DNA of 64,000 nt from UBA9926 sp018645765 (GCA_949372755.1 CASIBO010000002.1:496001-560000), one strand, 5' to 3'. Counted from the first letter of the stretch, positions 35,568-44,798 are shown. Translations and numbers: made by a program. The notes: a model not told the origin generated them from the sequence alone.

Positions 35568-35999
35568 TTGAGACAGATCAAAAGAACCGCTCTGGTGCCC
35601 TACGCGTGTGAGGTGGCCTTTGAGGTCGTGGATCAAATTGATGCGTACTCAGAATTTTTACCTTGGTGCGCCGAAAGTCGGGTGCTTCAAAGAACTGAAA
35701 CCGAGGTCATCGCGACGCTGGTCCTGGCAAAATCGGGCATTCGGCAAAGCTTTACCACCAAAAATCAGTTAATGCGGCCCAATGTGATTGGTTTGTCGCT
35801 GGTTGATGGGCCGTTCCAGCAACTTGAAGGAGGCTGGGCTTTTGACGCGCTCGGCGATGCCGGATGTAAAATCTCATTAGATATGCGGTTTGAATTTAGT
35901 AGCAAATTAATGGATCAGACCTTTGGGCGGGTTTTTGGTGTGGCCGCCGACCGGATGGTCGATGCTTTCACAGCGCGGTTGGATGATCTTCATGGCTGA
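35568..35999 (+). CDS. ratA: RatA/Coq10-like START-domain protein
   Basis: 143 residues from a TTG start; no good RBS is visible, but alignment with family members (KRTALVPYACEVAFEVVDQI, FLPWCAESRVLQR) supports it. The polyketide-cyclase/START fold binds hydrophobic ligands; mitochondrial Coq10 binds ubiquinone, and E. coli RatA was described as inhibiting 70S ribosome association. Which role applies here is unknown. It is next to rnfH, which overlaps its 3' end by 8 nt, the standard ratA-rnfH arrangement. Confidence 0.92.
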   Translation: MRQIKRTALVPYACEVAFEVVDQIDAYSEFLPWCAESRVLQRTETEVIATLVLAKSGIRQSFTTKNQLMRPNVIGLSLVDGPFQQLEGGWAFDALGDAGCKISLDMRFEFSSKLMDQTFGRVFGVAADRMVDAFTARLDDLHG

Positions 36000-36267
36000 T
36001 TTATCTGCGGAGGTATGTTTTGCCGCCCCTCAAAGTCAGGCTTTGATGCCGATCACGGTGACGCAAGGCACCAGTATTCGCACGGCCGTGATGGGCTCTC
36101 TGTTGCCGTCGATGTTTCCGGACTATGACTTTTCGTGTTTGCCCTGCGGTGTTTTTGGTCAAGTTGTCGATGACGAGCGTGAGGTCCAGGTAGGAGACCG
36201 GATTGAAGTTTATCGGCCATTAATAAATGATCCGAAGGCGCGTCGCCGCAATCGCGCAGGACGTTAG
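35992..36267 (+). CDS. rnfH: RnfH-family ubiquitin-like-fold protein
   Basis: 91 residues from the ATG at 35992; longer upstream frames run inside ratA. Family pattern: LSAEVCFAAPQSQALMPITV, GVFGQVVDDEREVQVGDRIE and VYRPLINDPKARRRNRAGR. The function is unresolved; in some bacteria a homologue is encoded with the Rnf electron-transport complex, but no rnf genes are here. Start overlaps the ratA end by 8 nt and the stop overlaps bamE (opposite strand) by 4 nt. Confidence 0.93.
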   Translation: MADLSAEVCFAAPQSQALMPITVTQGTSIRTAVMGSLLPSMFPDYDFSCLPCGVFGQVVDDEREVQVGDRIEVYRPLINDPKARRRNRAGR

Positions 36268-36620
36268 CGTTGGTCTGACGTAGTAGCGCTACTGGGCACA
36301 TAGTCCCCTTCAAATCGGACCAAACGATTGTTTTCGAAAACGATAATGAGCTCCTGTTTGATGACAGGCTGATCTGGGTAGGCAATGGTGTAGATATAAT
36401 TCCATCGTTCGCTGTTGAAAGAGTCCGCAAGCACCGGATTGCCAAGGACGAACTGTATTTGTGCTCGGGTCATTCCCGGTTTTAATTTATCGATCATTTC
36501 TTGTGAAACAATGTTGCCTTGCTGGATCGTCAGCTTGTAGACGCCAGGAAATCCGATGCTCCCGCAGCCCACAAGGCTCAGAAGGAGTAGCAGTAAGGGC
36601 ACTTTTCGATTCAATTTCAC
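36264..36620 (-). CDS. bamE: Outer-membrane assembly lipoprotein BamE (SmpA/OmlA)
   Basis: 118 residues. Lipoprotein signal with lipobox LVGC; the mature domain contains YKLTIQQGNIVSQEMIDKLK, PGMTRAQIQFVLGNPV and ERWNYIYTI, the hallmark of BamE. It is a non-core lipoprotein of the BAM complex that inserts beta-barrel proteins such as the TonB-dependent receptors of this window. It diverges from fur, the common arrangement in Pseudomonas and relatives. Confidence 0.96.
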   Translation of the reverse strand: MKLNRKVPLLLLLLSLVGCGSIGFPGVYKLTIQQGNIVSQEMIDKLKPGMTRAQIQFVLGNPVLADSFNSERWNYIYTIAYPDQPVIKQELIIVFENNRLVRFEGDYVPSSATTSDQR

Positions 36621-36652
36621 AACAATTGATCTCTATGTTCGTCGAAAGATGA

Positions 36653-36675
36653 GTGACCTGTTCACGCAGGGTCAC
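36653..36675. promoter_or_regulatory. Inverted repeat in the bamE-fur divergent region
   Basis: GTGACC and GGTCAC separated by 11 nt, between the two divergent starts and upstream of the fur -10 box. It could be an operator; it does not resemble a Fur box. Confidence 0.35.
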
Positions 36676-36694
36676 GACTGTGGGCATTGTATCG

Positions 36695-36700
36695 TATAAT
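36695..36700 (+). promoter_or_regulatory. Probable fur -10 element
   Basis: A perfect TATAAT 34 nt before the fur ATG. No strong -35 hexamer is visible at the right distance. Confidence 0.5.
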
Positions 36701-36733
36701 GTGGGCTCAGCTAAGAGAATCTGACGAGTACTT

Positions 36734-37147
36734 ATGACGGCGGAAACCCAAGACCTCAAAGACGCAGGCCTGAAAATCACGTTGCCAAGGCTGAAAATCC
36801 TGCATGCCCTCGAGACCTCCAAGGTCCGTCATATGAGTGCTGAAGATGTTTATCGATTGTTACTCGACAGTGGCGAGGAAATTGGTCTTGCGACGGTGTA
36901 CCGAGTGCTCACGCAGTTTGAAGATGCTGGGCTGGTAACCCGGCATCATTTTGAGGGTGGCCATTCGATCTTTGAGTTATCGCCAGAAGCTCACCACGAT
37001 CACATCGTCTGCGTAAAATGTGGCCGGGTGGAGGAGTTTACGGATCGAGAGATTGAAAAAAGACAAGAAGCGATCGCGCTTGAGATGGGCTTTGAGTTAA
37101 CCGACCATCAGCTAAATATGTACGGGTTATGCCCGAGTTGTCGGTAG
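36734..37147 (+). CDS. fur: Ferric uptake regulator Fur
   Basis: 137 residues. The N-terminal winged helix (DLKDAGLKITLPRLKILHAL) is followed by a dimerisation domain with the metal site HHDHIVCVKCGR and the final CPSC pair. Fur represses iron-uptake genes when Fe(II) is abundant, so it may influence TonB-dependent transport, although no Fur box was recognised before the three receptors. It is a single gene, convergent with recN. Confidence 0.97.
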   Translation: MTAETQDLKDAGLKITLPRLKILHALETSKVRHMSAEDVYRLLLDSGEEIGLATVYRVLTQFEDAGLVTRHHFEGGHSIFELSPEAHHDHIVCVKCGRVEEFTDREIEKRQEAIALEMGFELTDHQLNMYGLCPSCR

Positions 37148-37170
37148 AGGCCGTTGCAAGCAATCGCGGA

Positions 37171-38826
37171 TTAGACGGATTGCGCCGTCATGATCATTTC
37201 TCGGGCGTGAGCTAACGACTTTTTGGTAATCTCAATGCCGCTCAACATTCTTGCAATCTCCGCCACCCGTCCCGAATCGCTCAGCAATTCTATGGCGGTT
37301 GCGTTGGAATCTTTGGTGACTTTAAAGTGATTGTGGCCCTGGGCTGCCACTTGTCCGAGATGGGTGACGCACAGAACTTGTGCTTGTGCGCTCAGAGTTC
37401 TTAAAAGCGCCCCGACCGTTTGGGCAACGCCGCCGCCAATCCCGACATCAACCTCATCAAAAATGATGGTGCCGACCGCGCTGGTCCCGAGGGTCGCCAC
37501 TTGAATTGCAAGGCTAATTCTTGAGAGCTCACCGCCGGAGGCTATTTTATTAAGCGGTTGGGGTGTTTGACCTGGATTGGTCGCGATCAAAAAAGTGGTT
37601 TCTTCCTCGCCAAATCGACTCGGTTGCGTGTAAGGCGCAAGGCCCACCTCGAGACGAGCATTGCCCATCCCCATCTGAGTGAGTAAGTTCTTGACCGTTG
37701 TTTCAATTTTCGCTTTGCCTTTGGCTCTTTTTTTAGAGAGCCGAGTGGCTGCCGCTGCCCAATTATTTTTTGCAGTTTGGATGTCGTCGCTTAGTGTCTC
37801 AACCGCTGCGTCCGAATCGCTTAATTGCACCAGCTCATCGCTCAAGGTCGCATGCAGTGCGATGAGCTGCTCCGGCGGACATCGGTGCTTCCTTGAAATG
37901 TCATGAATTTGTTGCATGCGGTGTTCAACCCATTGCAGCCGCTGCGGATCAGCCTGGCTGATATCGAGATAGCGCAAAAGATCTCGATTGAGCTCTTCTA
38001 TTTGAAGTAAGAACTGATCCATTTGATCCCGTGCAGCGCCTAGATTGGGATCGGTGACTTTGCCCAAGGCAAGGCGCGCGGATTGCAGAGCCCCCAGGCC
38101 GCCGCCGGTATCGTCTTCACTGATAAGTCGCTGAGCCTGTTGCGCAAAGCTCATGTTTTCGTCGGCATCAGCCAGTTGTAATAATTCTGCATCCAGGGCG
38201 CTGACCTCGCCTGCTTGCAGGTCGAGCTTGGTGAGCTCCTCAAGTTGGTATTCTAAAAAGCCAATTCGATCTGCTCGGTCTTTTTGACTGGCTAGCAGCG
38301 CGCTCTGCTTGGCTTGTAATGCTGACCAGGCCTCGAATAACGCGGCAACACTTTCAGCAAGCGGCGTGGCGGCTGCGAATTCGTCGAGCAGCTGGCGCTG
38401 ACTGTCGCGCTTGAGTAGGGCCTGGTGCTCGTGCTGGGCGTGAATGTCCAGCAGGGACTCGCTGAATGACTTGAGCTGGGACAGCGTCATCGGCGTGCCA
38501 TTGATGAAGGCCCTGCTAGGGCCTTCGGTGTTAATGATGCGTCGAACCACGACTTCCGAATCGCTGTTGTCGACGTCATGTTCGGCAAGCCAGGCGCGAG
38601 CAAGGGGCGCTTGGTCGAGCAAAAAGATACCGCAGAGCTCTGCCTTGTTTGATGCTTGACCGACGAGGTGGGATTCAGCTCTTTGGCCCATTAATAATGC
38701 CAGGCCATCGACAACCAATGATTTGCCAACGCCAGTCTCGCCCGTGACCACCGTCATGCCGGGCGCAATCTCGATGCTGATCGAATCGACAACGGCGAGA
38801 TTTTTAATGGATAAATGCGTGAGCAT
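37171..38826 (-). CDS. recN: DNA repair ATPase RecN
   Basis: 551 residues, an SMC-like ATPase. Walker A reads GETGVGKS (family usually GETGAGKS), the ABC signature region is ASGGELSRISLAIQ, and Walker B is IIFDEVDVGIGG. A long central coiled coil is apparent. RecN helps double-strand-break repair before RecA loading. It diverges from hrcA across about 157 nt, which may hold a LexA site, but none is clear to me. Confidence 0.97.
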   Translation of the reverse strand: MLTHLSIKNLAVVDSISIEIAPGMTVVTGETGVGKSLVVDGLALLMGQRAESHLVGQASNKAELCGIFLLDQAPLARAWLAEHDVDNSDSEVVVRRIINTEGPSRAFINGTPMTLSQLKSFSESLLDIHAQHEHQALLKRDSQRQLLDEFAAATPLAESVAALFEAWSALQAKQSALLASQKDRADRIGFLEYQLEELTKLDLQAGEVSALDAELLQLADADENMSFAQQAQRLISEDDTGGGLGALQSARLALGKVTDPNLGAARDQMDQFLLQIEELNRDLLRYLDISQADPQRLQWVEHRMQQIHDISRKHRCPPEQLIALHATLSDELVQLSDSDAAVETLSDDIQTAKNNWAAAATRLSKKRAKGKAKIETTVKNLLTQMGMGNARLEVGLAPYTQPSRFGEEETTFLIATNPGQTPQPLNKIASGGELSRISLAIQVATLGTSAVGTIIFDEVDVGIGGGVAQTVGALLRTLSAQAQVLCVTHLGQVAAQGHNHFKVTKDSNATAIELLSDSGRVAEIARMLSGIEITKKSLAHAREMIMTAQSV

Positions 38827-38983
38827 GGCGACGATTGTTATCGATTTGGGTTTGAGTTGAAATGGTAGTCAAATGTACCCAGAAAATACATGGATACATT
38901 CCTTTTATCTTCGCTTTTTTTACCTGAGGGTTGCGGCTATATTGTCCGACTAAGCGGGTCGATTGGTTAATGGAACGATCAAA

Positions 38984-40009
38984 GTGATTACAGCAAAATC
39001 GCAAAATTTATTACGCACGATCGTCGAAAACTATATCGCCGAAGGGCAGCCAGTTGCCTCGGCGCGCCTTGCAGCCGCCGGGGTCTCGATGAGTCCAGCC
39101 TCGATTCGATTCATGATGGCCGAGTTGGAAGAGCAAGGATATTTGAAATCGCCTCACACGTCTGCCGGGAGAATCCCGACCGAGCAAGCGTACCGGTTTT
39201 TCGTCGATTCGCTCATCCAAGTAGAGCCGCTTGGGGCTGAAGACCTTTTTCGGTTATCGCTTTCATTGGATCCTGATATGACCGCGTCAGAGTTGATTCA
39301 ATCAGCTTCGGGCTTGTTGTCTGAAGTGACCCAGCTCGCAGGGTTGGTTACAGTGCCGCGGCCGAGTCAGTTAAAACTCAAGCACATCGAGTTCCTGTTG
39401 TTATCTCCGGGTCGTGTGCTGGCGATTCTTGTGCTCAATGACCATGAGGTTGAAAACCGCGTCATTCATATCGAGCACGCCTATTCAGAAATTGAGCTTA
39501 AGGAAATTTCTAATTTTTTAAATGCGCACTACGCGGGGAAAAGCCTGACGAAAATCCGGGCGGAGTTGGTTGGCTCGATGAAGGGTGACCGCGTGCAAAT
39601 GAATCAATTAATGCAGCGAACCCTCGACGTCGCAGATCAAATACTCGACCCGGCAGACAACGGCGATTTTGTCGTTGCAGGTCAAGAAAATTTATTAGAC
39701 GGCGACCAAACCCAAAGGCTTCAGGATCTTCGCGGTTTGTTCAAAGCGTTTTCATTAAAAGGCGATATCCTTCATGTCCTAGACCGTTGCATGGAGTCTG
39801 ATGGTATTAAGCTCTTTATCGGGCAGGAGTCGGGGTATGAATTGCTCGGTGATTGTAGTCTCGTGACTTCACCCTACCAAGTTGCGGGTGAGTGTGTCGG
39901 TGTGCTCGGCGTGATCGGGCCAACTCGAATGGCTTATGATCGCATCATCCCCATTGTGGATGCGACAGCCAGAATGTTAACGGCTGCGATGGACATCTCC
40001 GAGCGGTAG
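38984..40009 (+). CDS. hrcA: Heat-inducible transcription repressor HrcA
   Basis: 341 residues from the GTG at 38984, which gives ITAKSQNLLRTIVENYIAEG, aligning with family N-termini; a TTG seven codons upstream is possible. The N-terminal winged helix (GVSMSPASIRFMMAELEEQG, HTSAGRIPTEQAYRFFVDSL) precedes a GAF-like domain. HrcA represses chaperone genes by binding CIRCE elements; no CIRCE was found in this window, so its target (often groESL) is probably elsewhere. It sits directly before grpE as in several gammaproteobacteria. Confidence 0.95.
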   Translation: MITAKSQNLLRTIVENYIAEGQPVASARLAAAGVSMSPASIRFMMAELEEQGYLKSPHTSAGRIPTEQAYRFFVDSLIQVEPLGAEDLFRLSLSLDPDMTASELIQSASGLLSEVTQLAGLVTVPRPSQLKLKHIEFLLLSPGRVLAILVLNDHEVENRVIHIEHAYSEIELKEISNFLNAHYAGKSLTKIRAELVGSMKGDRVQMNQLMQRTLDVADQILDPADNGDFVVAGQENLLDGDQTQRLQDLRGLFKAFSLKGDILHVLDRCMESDGIKLFIGQESGYELLGDCSLVTSPYQVAGECVGVLGVIGPTRMAYDRIIPIVDATARMLTAAMDISER

Positions 40010-40070
40010 TGCCTTGCCGAACTTCCTCAGGGAGATTCCCGCTGGGGGCAGCATAATTTTTGAAAACCCC

Positions 40071-40099
40071 CTTGAATTTGATCAATTGAACCCCAATAT
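40071..40099 (+). promoter_or_regulatory. Sigma-32-type heat-shock promoter of grpE
   Basis: CTTGAAT (40071-40077), a 13-nt spacer, then CCCCAATAT (40091-40099). This closely fits the sigma-32 consensus CTTGAAA-N13-15-CCCCATNT. Transcription would begin near 40106, 22 nt before the grpE ATG at 40128. Confidence 0.75.
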
Positions 40100-40127
40100 G
40101 GCTACCTATTACGGGGAAGAATTCAAT

Positions 40128-40727
40128 ATGACGAACTCAAACGAAACGTCTCCAGAGCACAGCGAAGATCAAGCTGAGATTGCTCCGAGCGAGACCCAAG
40201 GGTCCGAAGACAGCGCGCTGCAAGAACCGCTCGAGACATTAATTGATGCGGAAGCTGTAGACCCACTGCTTGACCTTCAGGCGGAAGCCGATAAAGCGCG
40301 AGACCAAGCGCTGCGTGCTGAGGCTGAAATGCAAAATCTTAGGAAGCGTGCCGAGCGAGATGTGCAGAACGCGCATAAGTTCGGGGTTGAGCGTCTCATT
40401 CAGAACCTGCTGCCAGTGTTGGACAGCTTAGAAAAAGCAATCGAGACCAGTCTTCAGGCGGAAACCCCTGAGGATGACCCCCAACTTGAGGGTCTAAAGC
40501 TGTGTTTTAAGTTGTTTACGGATGTGTTCGAAAAAGAAGGCGTGCAGATGTTGGATCCATTGGGGCAGGCTTTCGACCCCAATGTTCACGAAGCGCTGTC
40601 ATTGATTGAAAATCCGGATATGGAGCCCAATTCGGTCATGGCAGTCATCCAAAAGGGCTATCGGTTGCATGAGCGATTGGTCCGGCCTGCTATGGTGATC
40701 GTATCCAAACCCCCTGCAGGTGCTTGA
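40128..40727 (+). CDS. grpE: Nucleotide exchange factor GrpE
   Basis: 199 residues from the ATG at 40128 (RBS GGGGAAGA). In-frame starts at 40014 and 40098 are rejected because they lie upstream of, or inside, the sigma-32 promoter. An acidic, disordered N-terminus is followed by the long helix (LQAEADKARDQALRAEAEMQ) and the GrpE signature GYRLHERLVRPAMVIVSKP. GrpE releases ADP from DnaK. Length agrees with E. coli GrpE. Confidence 0.96.
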   Translation: MTNSNETSPEHSEDQAEIAPSETQGSEDSALQEPLETLIDAEAVDPLLDLQAEADKARDQALRAEAEMQNLRKRAERDVQNAHKFGVERLIQNLLPVLDSLEKAIETSLQAETPEDDPQLEGLKLCFKLFTDVFEKEGVQMLDPLGQAFDPNVHEALSLIENPDMEPNSVMAVIQKGYRLHERLVRPAMVIVSKPPAGA

Positions 40728-40750
40728 AAAAAAATTGAACGGCCTCATTG
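40723..40750 (+). promoter_or_regulatory. Second sigma-32-like promoter, before dnaK
   Basis: CTTGAAA (40723-40729), 13-nt spacer, CCTCATTG (40743-40750). The -35 is perfect and the -10 is a partial match to CCCCATNT; spacing is the same as before grpE. It overlaps the grpE stop region and lies 55 nt before the dnaK ATG. Confidence 0.55.
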
Positions 40751-40804
40751 AGGAGGCATGAATTAAAGATTGGGCAGTGGTGCCCGAGCGAATGGAGAAG
40801 AAAA

Positions 40805-42730
40805 ATGGCTAAAATAATTGGGATTGACCTTGGAACCACGAACAGCTGTGTTGCGGTATTGGACGGTGGGGCATCAAAAATTATCGAGAACTCAGAAGGC
40901 GATCGCACGACACCGTCTGTGGTTGCCTATACAGATGATGACGAAACCTTGGTTGGCCAGTCTGCCAAGCGGCAAGCTGTTACGAACCCGAACAATACGC
41001 TGTTTGCGATCAAGCGGTTGATTGGCCGTCAGTTTGAAGATGAGGTGGTCCAGCGCGATATCAAGATGGTGCCTTACGGGATTGTCAAAGCAGACAATGG
41101 CGATGCTTGGGTGAAAGTTAAAAATGATCGGTTAGCCCCACCTCAGGTTTCTGCTCAGATCCTCATGAAGATGAAGAAGACGGCTGAGGATTTCTTGGGC
41201 GAGACGGTGACCGAGGCGGTCATTACGGTGCCGGCTTATTTTAATGATTCCCAGCGTCAAGCAACCAAAGACGCCGGGCGAATCGCGGGTCTAGACGTAA
41301 AGCGAATTATCAATGAACCAACGGCTGCCGCGCTAGCGTACGGTATGGACAAGGCGCCCGGGGATTCGACCATTGCGGTATATGATCTTGGGGGCGGCAC
41401 CTTTGACATATCTGTGATTGAAATCGCGGATGTTGATGGAGAAAAGCAATTTGAAGTGCTCTCAACCAATGGCGACACCTTCTTGGGTGGTGAAGACTTC
41501 GACATGCGTATTATTGATTACTTGGTTGAGGCGTTTAAAAAAGATCAAGGGATGGATCTCAGTCAGGACTCGTTAGCGCTACAGCGATTAAAAGAAGCCG
41601 CCGAAAAAGCCAAGATCGAGTTGTCTAGTTCTAGCCAGACAGAAATTAATTTGCCTTATATTACCGCCGATGCGAGTGGTCCAAAGCACTTGGTGTTGAA
41701 GATCACCCAAAGCAAGCTGGAATCCTTGGTGGAGGATTTGGTCGATCGAACGCTCGAGCCACTTCGAGTCGCTTTGAAAGATGCGAGTATGTCTATTTCA
41801 GATATCGACGATATTATTCTCGTAGGTGGTCAGACCCGGATGCCGTTGGTTCAGCGTAAGGTAAAAGAGTTCTTCGGAAAAGACGCGCGTAAGGATATCA
41901 ATCCCGACGAAGCGGTAGCGATGGGTGCGTCAATTCAAGCTGCTGTCTTGGCCGGTGATGTCAAAGACGTTTTGCTGCTGGACGTGACGCCTTTGTCGTT
42001 AGGGATCGAGACCATGGGCGGCGTCATGAGTTCTTTAATTGAGAAAAATACGACGATCCCAACTCGAAAGTCTCAGGTTTTTTCGACGGCTGAAGACAAC
42101 CAGCCTGCAGTCACGATCCACGTGTTGCAAGGTGAACGTAAACAGGCTGGGCAGAACAAGTCCTTGGGTCAGTTTGACCTGTCCGATATTCCGCCCTCTC
42201 CGCGCGGCACGCCCCAGATTGAGGTCAGCTTTGATTTGGATGCGAATGGCATTTTAAATGTTTCGGCCAAGGATAAGGCAACCGGTAAAGAGCAGTCGAT
42301 TGTCATCAAGGCCAGTAGCGGGTTATCGGATGAAGAAGTGGATCAGATGATTCGGGATGCGGAAGCCCACGCTGAAGATGATAAAAAGTTTGAGTCCATG
42401 GTGGCGGCGCGCAATACCGCAGACGGCATGATTCACGCGACCCGAAAGACTTTGGAAGAAGCGGGCGATGAAGCTTCAGAGGCTGAGCGAGCGGAGATTG
42501 AAACCGCCATTTCTGAACTTGAAGCAGCACTGAAGGACTCAGATCTCGAAGCGATTGACGCGAAAACGCAGAAGCTGACCGAAGTGTCACAAGGCCTGGC
42601 GCAAAAAATGTACGCCAAGCAAGCTGAAGCTGCGCAACCCGGCGCGGATGCTGAGGCCAGCAGCGGTGGTGCTGAGGGCAACGATGATGCCGTCGATGCC
42701 GAATTCGAGGAAGTAAAGGACGAGAAGTAG
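40805..42730 (+). CDS. dnaK: Chaperone DnaK (Hsp70)
   Basis: 641 residues from the ATG at 40805 (RBS GGAGAAG); a longer TTG-initiated frame from 40748 has no family support. Signatures: IGIDLGTTNSCVAV, VYDLGGGTFDISVIE, and ILVGGQTRMPLVQ; the substrate-binding domain and a C-terminal lid follow, ending with the EEV-like VDAEFEEVKDEK tail. It is an ATP-dependent folding chaperone working with DnaJ and GrpE, encoded on either side. Possibly transcribed from its own heat-shock promoter as well as from that of grpE. Confidence 0.98.
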   Translation: MAKIIGIDLGTTNSCVAVLDGGASKIIENSEGDRTTPSVVAYTDDDETLVGQSAKRQAVTNPNNTLFAIKRLIGRQFEDEVVQRDIKMVPYGIVKADNGDAWVKVKNDRLAPPQVSAQILMKMKKTAEDFLGETVTEAVITVPAYFNDSQRQATKDAGRIAGLDVKRIINEPTAAALAYGMDKAPGDSTIAVYDLGGGTFDISVIEIADVDGEKQFEVLSTNGDTFLGGEDFDMRIIDYLVEAFKKDQGMDLSQDSLALQRLKEAAEKAKIELSSSSQTEINLPYITADASGPKHLVLKITQSKLESLVEDLVDRTLEPLRVALKDASMSISDIDDIILVGGQTRMPLVQRKVKEFFGKDARKDINPDEAVAMGASIQAAVLAGDVKDVLLLDVTPLSLGIETMGGVMSSLIEKNTTIPTRKSQVFSTAEDNQPAVTIHVLQGERKQAGQNKSLGQFDLSDIPPSPRGTPQIEVSFDLDANGILNVSAKDKATGKEQSIVIKASSGLSDEEVDQMIRDAEAHAEDDKKFESMVAARNTADGMIHATRKTLEEAGDEASEAERAEIETAISELEAALKDSDLEAIDAKTQKLTEVSQGLAQKMYAKQAEAAQPGADAEASSGGAEGNDDAVDAEFEEVKDEK

Positions 42731-42777
42731 ACTTGTCGTTCTTTTTTATACTCTCCCTAGGATCAGGCATATAGGTT

Positions 42778-43899
42778 ATGGCGAAGCGCGATTATTACGA
42801 GGTCCTAGGGGTTGCCAAAAGCGCCTCTGAGCAGGAAATTAAAAAGGCTTATCGCCGTTTGGCGATGAAGCATCACCCTGATCGCAATGAGGGGAATGTC
42901 GAGGCCGAGGAAAAGTTTAAAGAGGCAAGTGAGGCGGCTGAAGTCTTACTCGATGCTGAAAAGCGATCGACCTTTGATCAATACGGACATGCTGCTTTTG
43001 AAGGCGGCGGTGGCCGTGGTGGATTCGGAAACTCCGGTAACTTCGGCTCAATTTTTGAAGATGTCTTTGGTGATATTTTCTCAGGGGGGCGAGGTCAGAG
43101 TCAGGTGCATCGAGGCTCTGATCTAAAGTATATTTTGGATATTACGCTTGAAGAAGCGGTCCGAGGAACCAATCCTAAAATTAAAATTCCGACCTTGGTC
43201 GAATGTATGTCCTGCCTGGGATCAGGCGCGAAGGCTGGTACCAAGCCAATGGCTTGCGTCCAGTGTGGCGGTTCCGGTCAGATTACCGCGCGGCAGGGGT
43301 TTTTCTCGCTCCAGCAAACCTGTCCACGATGTCGGGGTCAGGGCAAAATAATCTCGGATCCTTGTCCACCCTGTCGCGGTCAGGGTCGGGTAGAAGAGCA
43401 GAAAACCTTATCGGTTAAGGTGCCGCCTGGGGTCGACACGGGCGACCGCATTCGACTATCAGGACAAGGTGAAGCTGGCGCCAATGGGGGACCAGCGGGT
43501 GATTTGTACGTTCAAATGAATGTCCGTGAGCATCCAATTTTTACACGAGATGGGGCAGACCTTTATTGTGAAGTGCCGATTAGCTTCGTGAATGCAGCCC
43601 TTGGCGAGCAGCTGGAAATACCGACTTTGGAAGGTAAAGTCAGTCTTAAAGTCCCCGCTGAAACCCAAACAGGTAAGCTGTTTCGGTTGAAAGGAAAAGG
43701 GGTGGATATGTCTCAGATCCGTGGCGGCGGGCTCGGAGACTTGTATTGTAAAATTGTGGTCGAGACCCCTGTTAATTTGAGCGATCACCAGAAAGCGCTT
43801 CTTCGAGAATTTGCTGGCGATCAAGACGCGTCCCAGTCGCCAAAATATGCATCTTGGCTGGATGGGGTAAAACGATTTATTGACGCCCTTAGAGATTAA
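42778..43899 (+). CDS. dnaJ: Co-chaperone DnaJ (Hsp40)
   Basis: 373 residues, full-length type I DnaJ. J domain with HPD in KHHPDRN, Gly/Phe-rich linker (GGGGRGGFGNSGNFGS), four zinc-finger repeats (CMSCLGSG, CVQCGGSG, CPRCRGQG, CPPCRGQG) and the C-terminal substrate domain. It stimulates DnaK ATPase and delivers clients. It follows dnaK by 47 nt; the short gap contains no convincing promoter. Confidence 0.98.
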   Translation: MAKRDYYEVLGVAKSASEQEIKKAYRRLAMKHHPDRNEGNVEAEEKFKEASEAAEVLLDAEKRSTFDQYGHAAFEGGGGRGGFGNSGNFGSIFEDVFGDIFSGGRGQSQVHRGSDLKYILDITLEEAVRGTNPKIKIPTLVECMSCLGSGAKAGTKPMACVQCGGSGQITARQGFFSLQQTCPRCRGQGKIISDPCPPCRGQGRVEEQKTLSVKVPPGVDTGDRIRLSGQGEAGANGGPAGDLYVQMNVREHPIFTRDGADLYCEVPISFVNAALGEQLEIPTLEGKVSLKVPAETQTGKLFRLKGKGVDMSQIRGGGLGDLYCKIVVETPVNLSDHQKALLREFAGDQDASQSPKYASWLDGVKRFIDALRD

Positions 43900-43941
43900 C
43901 TGATCGAGCTCAGCCCTGTGCGTTGCGCTTTGGAGAAACCG

Positions 43942-44760
43942 ATGTCGATGAAGGTGGCGATCGCAGGAATAGCGGGTCGTATGGGGCGAACACTTGCTGA
44001 AATGGTGCACGCAGCTGGTGATTTAGAGCTGGTGGGTGGTCTCGAGCGCACAGGCTCGCCTTGGCTCGGGCAGTCTATTGAGGCTGGGTTATCCCTGCCT
44101 TCTGCAACGGGCGCAATCATTGACGATATTGCGGCACTACCTGAGTTTGATGTGCTATTGGACTTCACAACAACGCAATCAACCCTTGCGCATTTGGCAA
44201 CCTGCCTGACGCGTGGCACGGCGATGGTGATTGGAACCACCGGTTTTACAGCCGATGAAATGATGAAGATTGAGCAGGCATCGACGCATATTACGATTGT
44301 TCACGCTCAGAACTACTCCGTCGGATTGACGCTTTTACTAGATCTTGTTCAGCAAACGAGCTCAAAGGTGGGTGCCGAGGCTGACGTCGAGATCCTCGAA
44401 TGGCACCATAATCAAAAGGTTGATGCGCCATCGGGCACGGCTTACGCTTTGTTACAGGCGGTTAAAGCGGGCAGGCAAAATGCAAGTGGCTCAATCGTTC
44501 ATGGTCGCGAGGGCCTGGTAGGTGCGCGACCATCGGGTGAGATTGGGCTGCATGCCATTCGCGGCGGTGACATTATTGGCGAGCATCAGGTTTTGTTTGC
44601 GATGAATGGCGAGAGAATTGAGTTGACCCATCGCGCCGCCAGTCGGTCAAACTTTGCTGAAGGCGCCTTGCGGGCCGCTCGGTGGGGTATTGCGGGCGGT
44701 GCGGCAGGCCTTTTTGATATGCGAGATGTACTGGGGTTAGATCCCGCGCCGAGCGATTGA
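43942..44760 (+). CDS. dapB: 4-hydroxy-tetrahydrodipicolinate reductase
   Basis: 272 residues from the ATG at 43942 (GGAG 6 nt upstream); an in-frame start at 43918 is less likely. The nucleotide-binding GIAGRMGR and the catalytic EWHHNQKVDAPSGTA segment are complete. Using NAD(P)H, it reduces hydroxy-tetrahydrodipicolinate in the diaminopimelate/lysine pathway, supplying peptidoglycan precursors. The position between dnaJ and carA is the conserved Pseudomonas-type order. Confidence 0.97.
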   Translation: MSMKVAIAGIAGRMGRTLAEMVHAAGDLELVGGLERTGSPWLGQSIEAGLSLPSATGAIIDDIAALPEFDVLLDFTTTQSTLAHLATCLTRGTAMVIGTTGFTADEMMKIEQASTHITIVHAQNYSVGLTLLLDLVQQTSSKVGAEADVEILEWHHNQKVDAPSGTAYALLQAVKAGRQNASGSIVHGREGLVGARPSGEIGLHAIRGGDIIGEHQVLFAMNGERIELTHRAASRSNFAEGALRAARWGIAGGAAGLFDMRDVLGLDPAPSD

Positions 44761-44798
44761 TATACCCGGATGAAAATTGGTTGGCGGCTCAGATAACA

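Noticed and set aside
40014..40127. Longer GrpE N-terminus starting at TTG 40014 or ATG 40098
   Set aside because: These codons lie before or inside the heat-shock promoter, and the extra residues are not seen in GrpE proteins.
42732..42762. Possible third sigma-32 promoter before dnaJ (CTTGTCG and CCCTAGGA)
   Set aside because: Spacing of 16 and poor -10 match; dnaJ is most likely read from upstream promoters.
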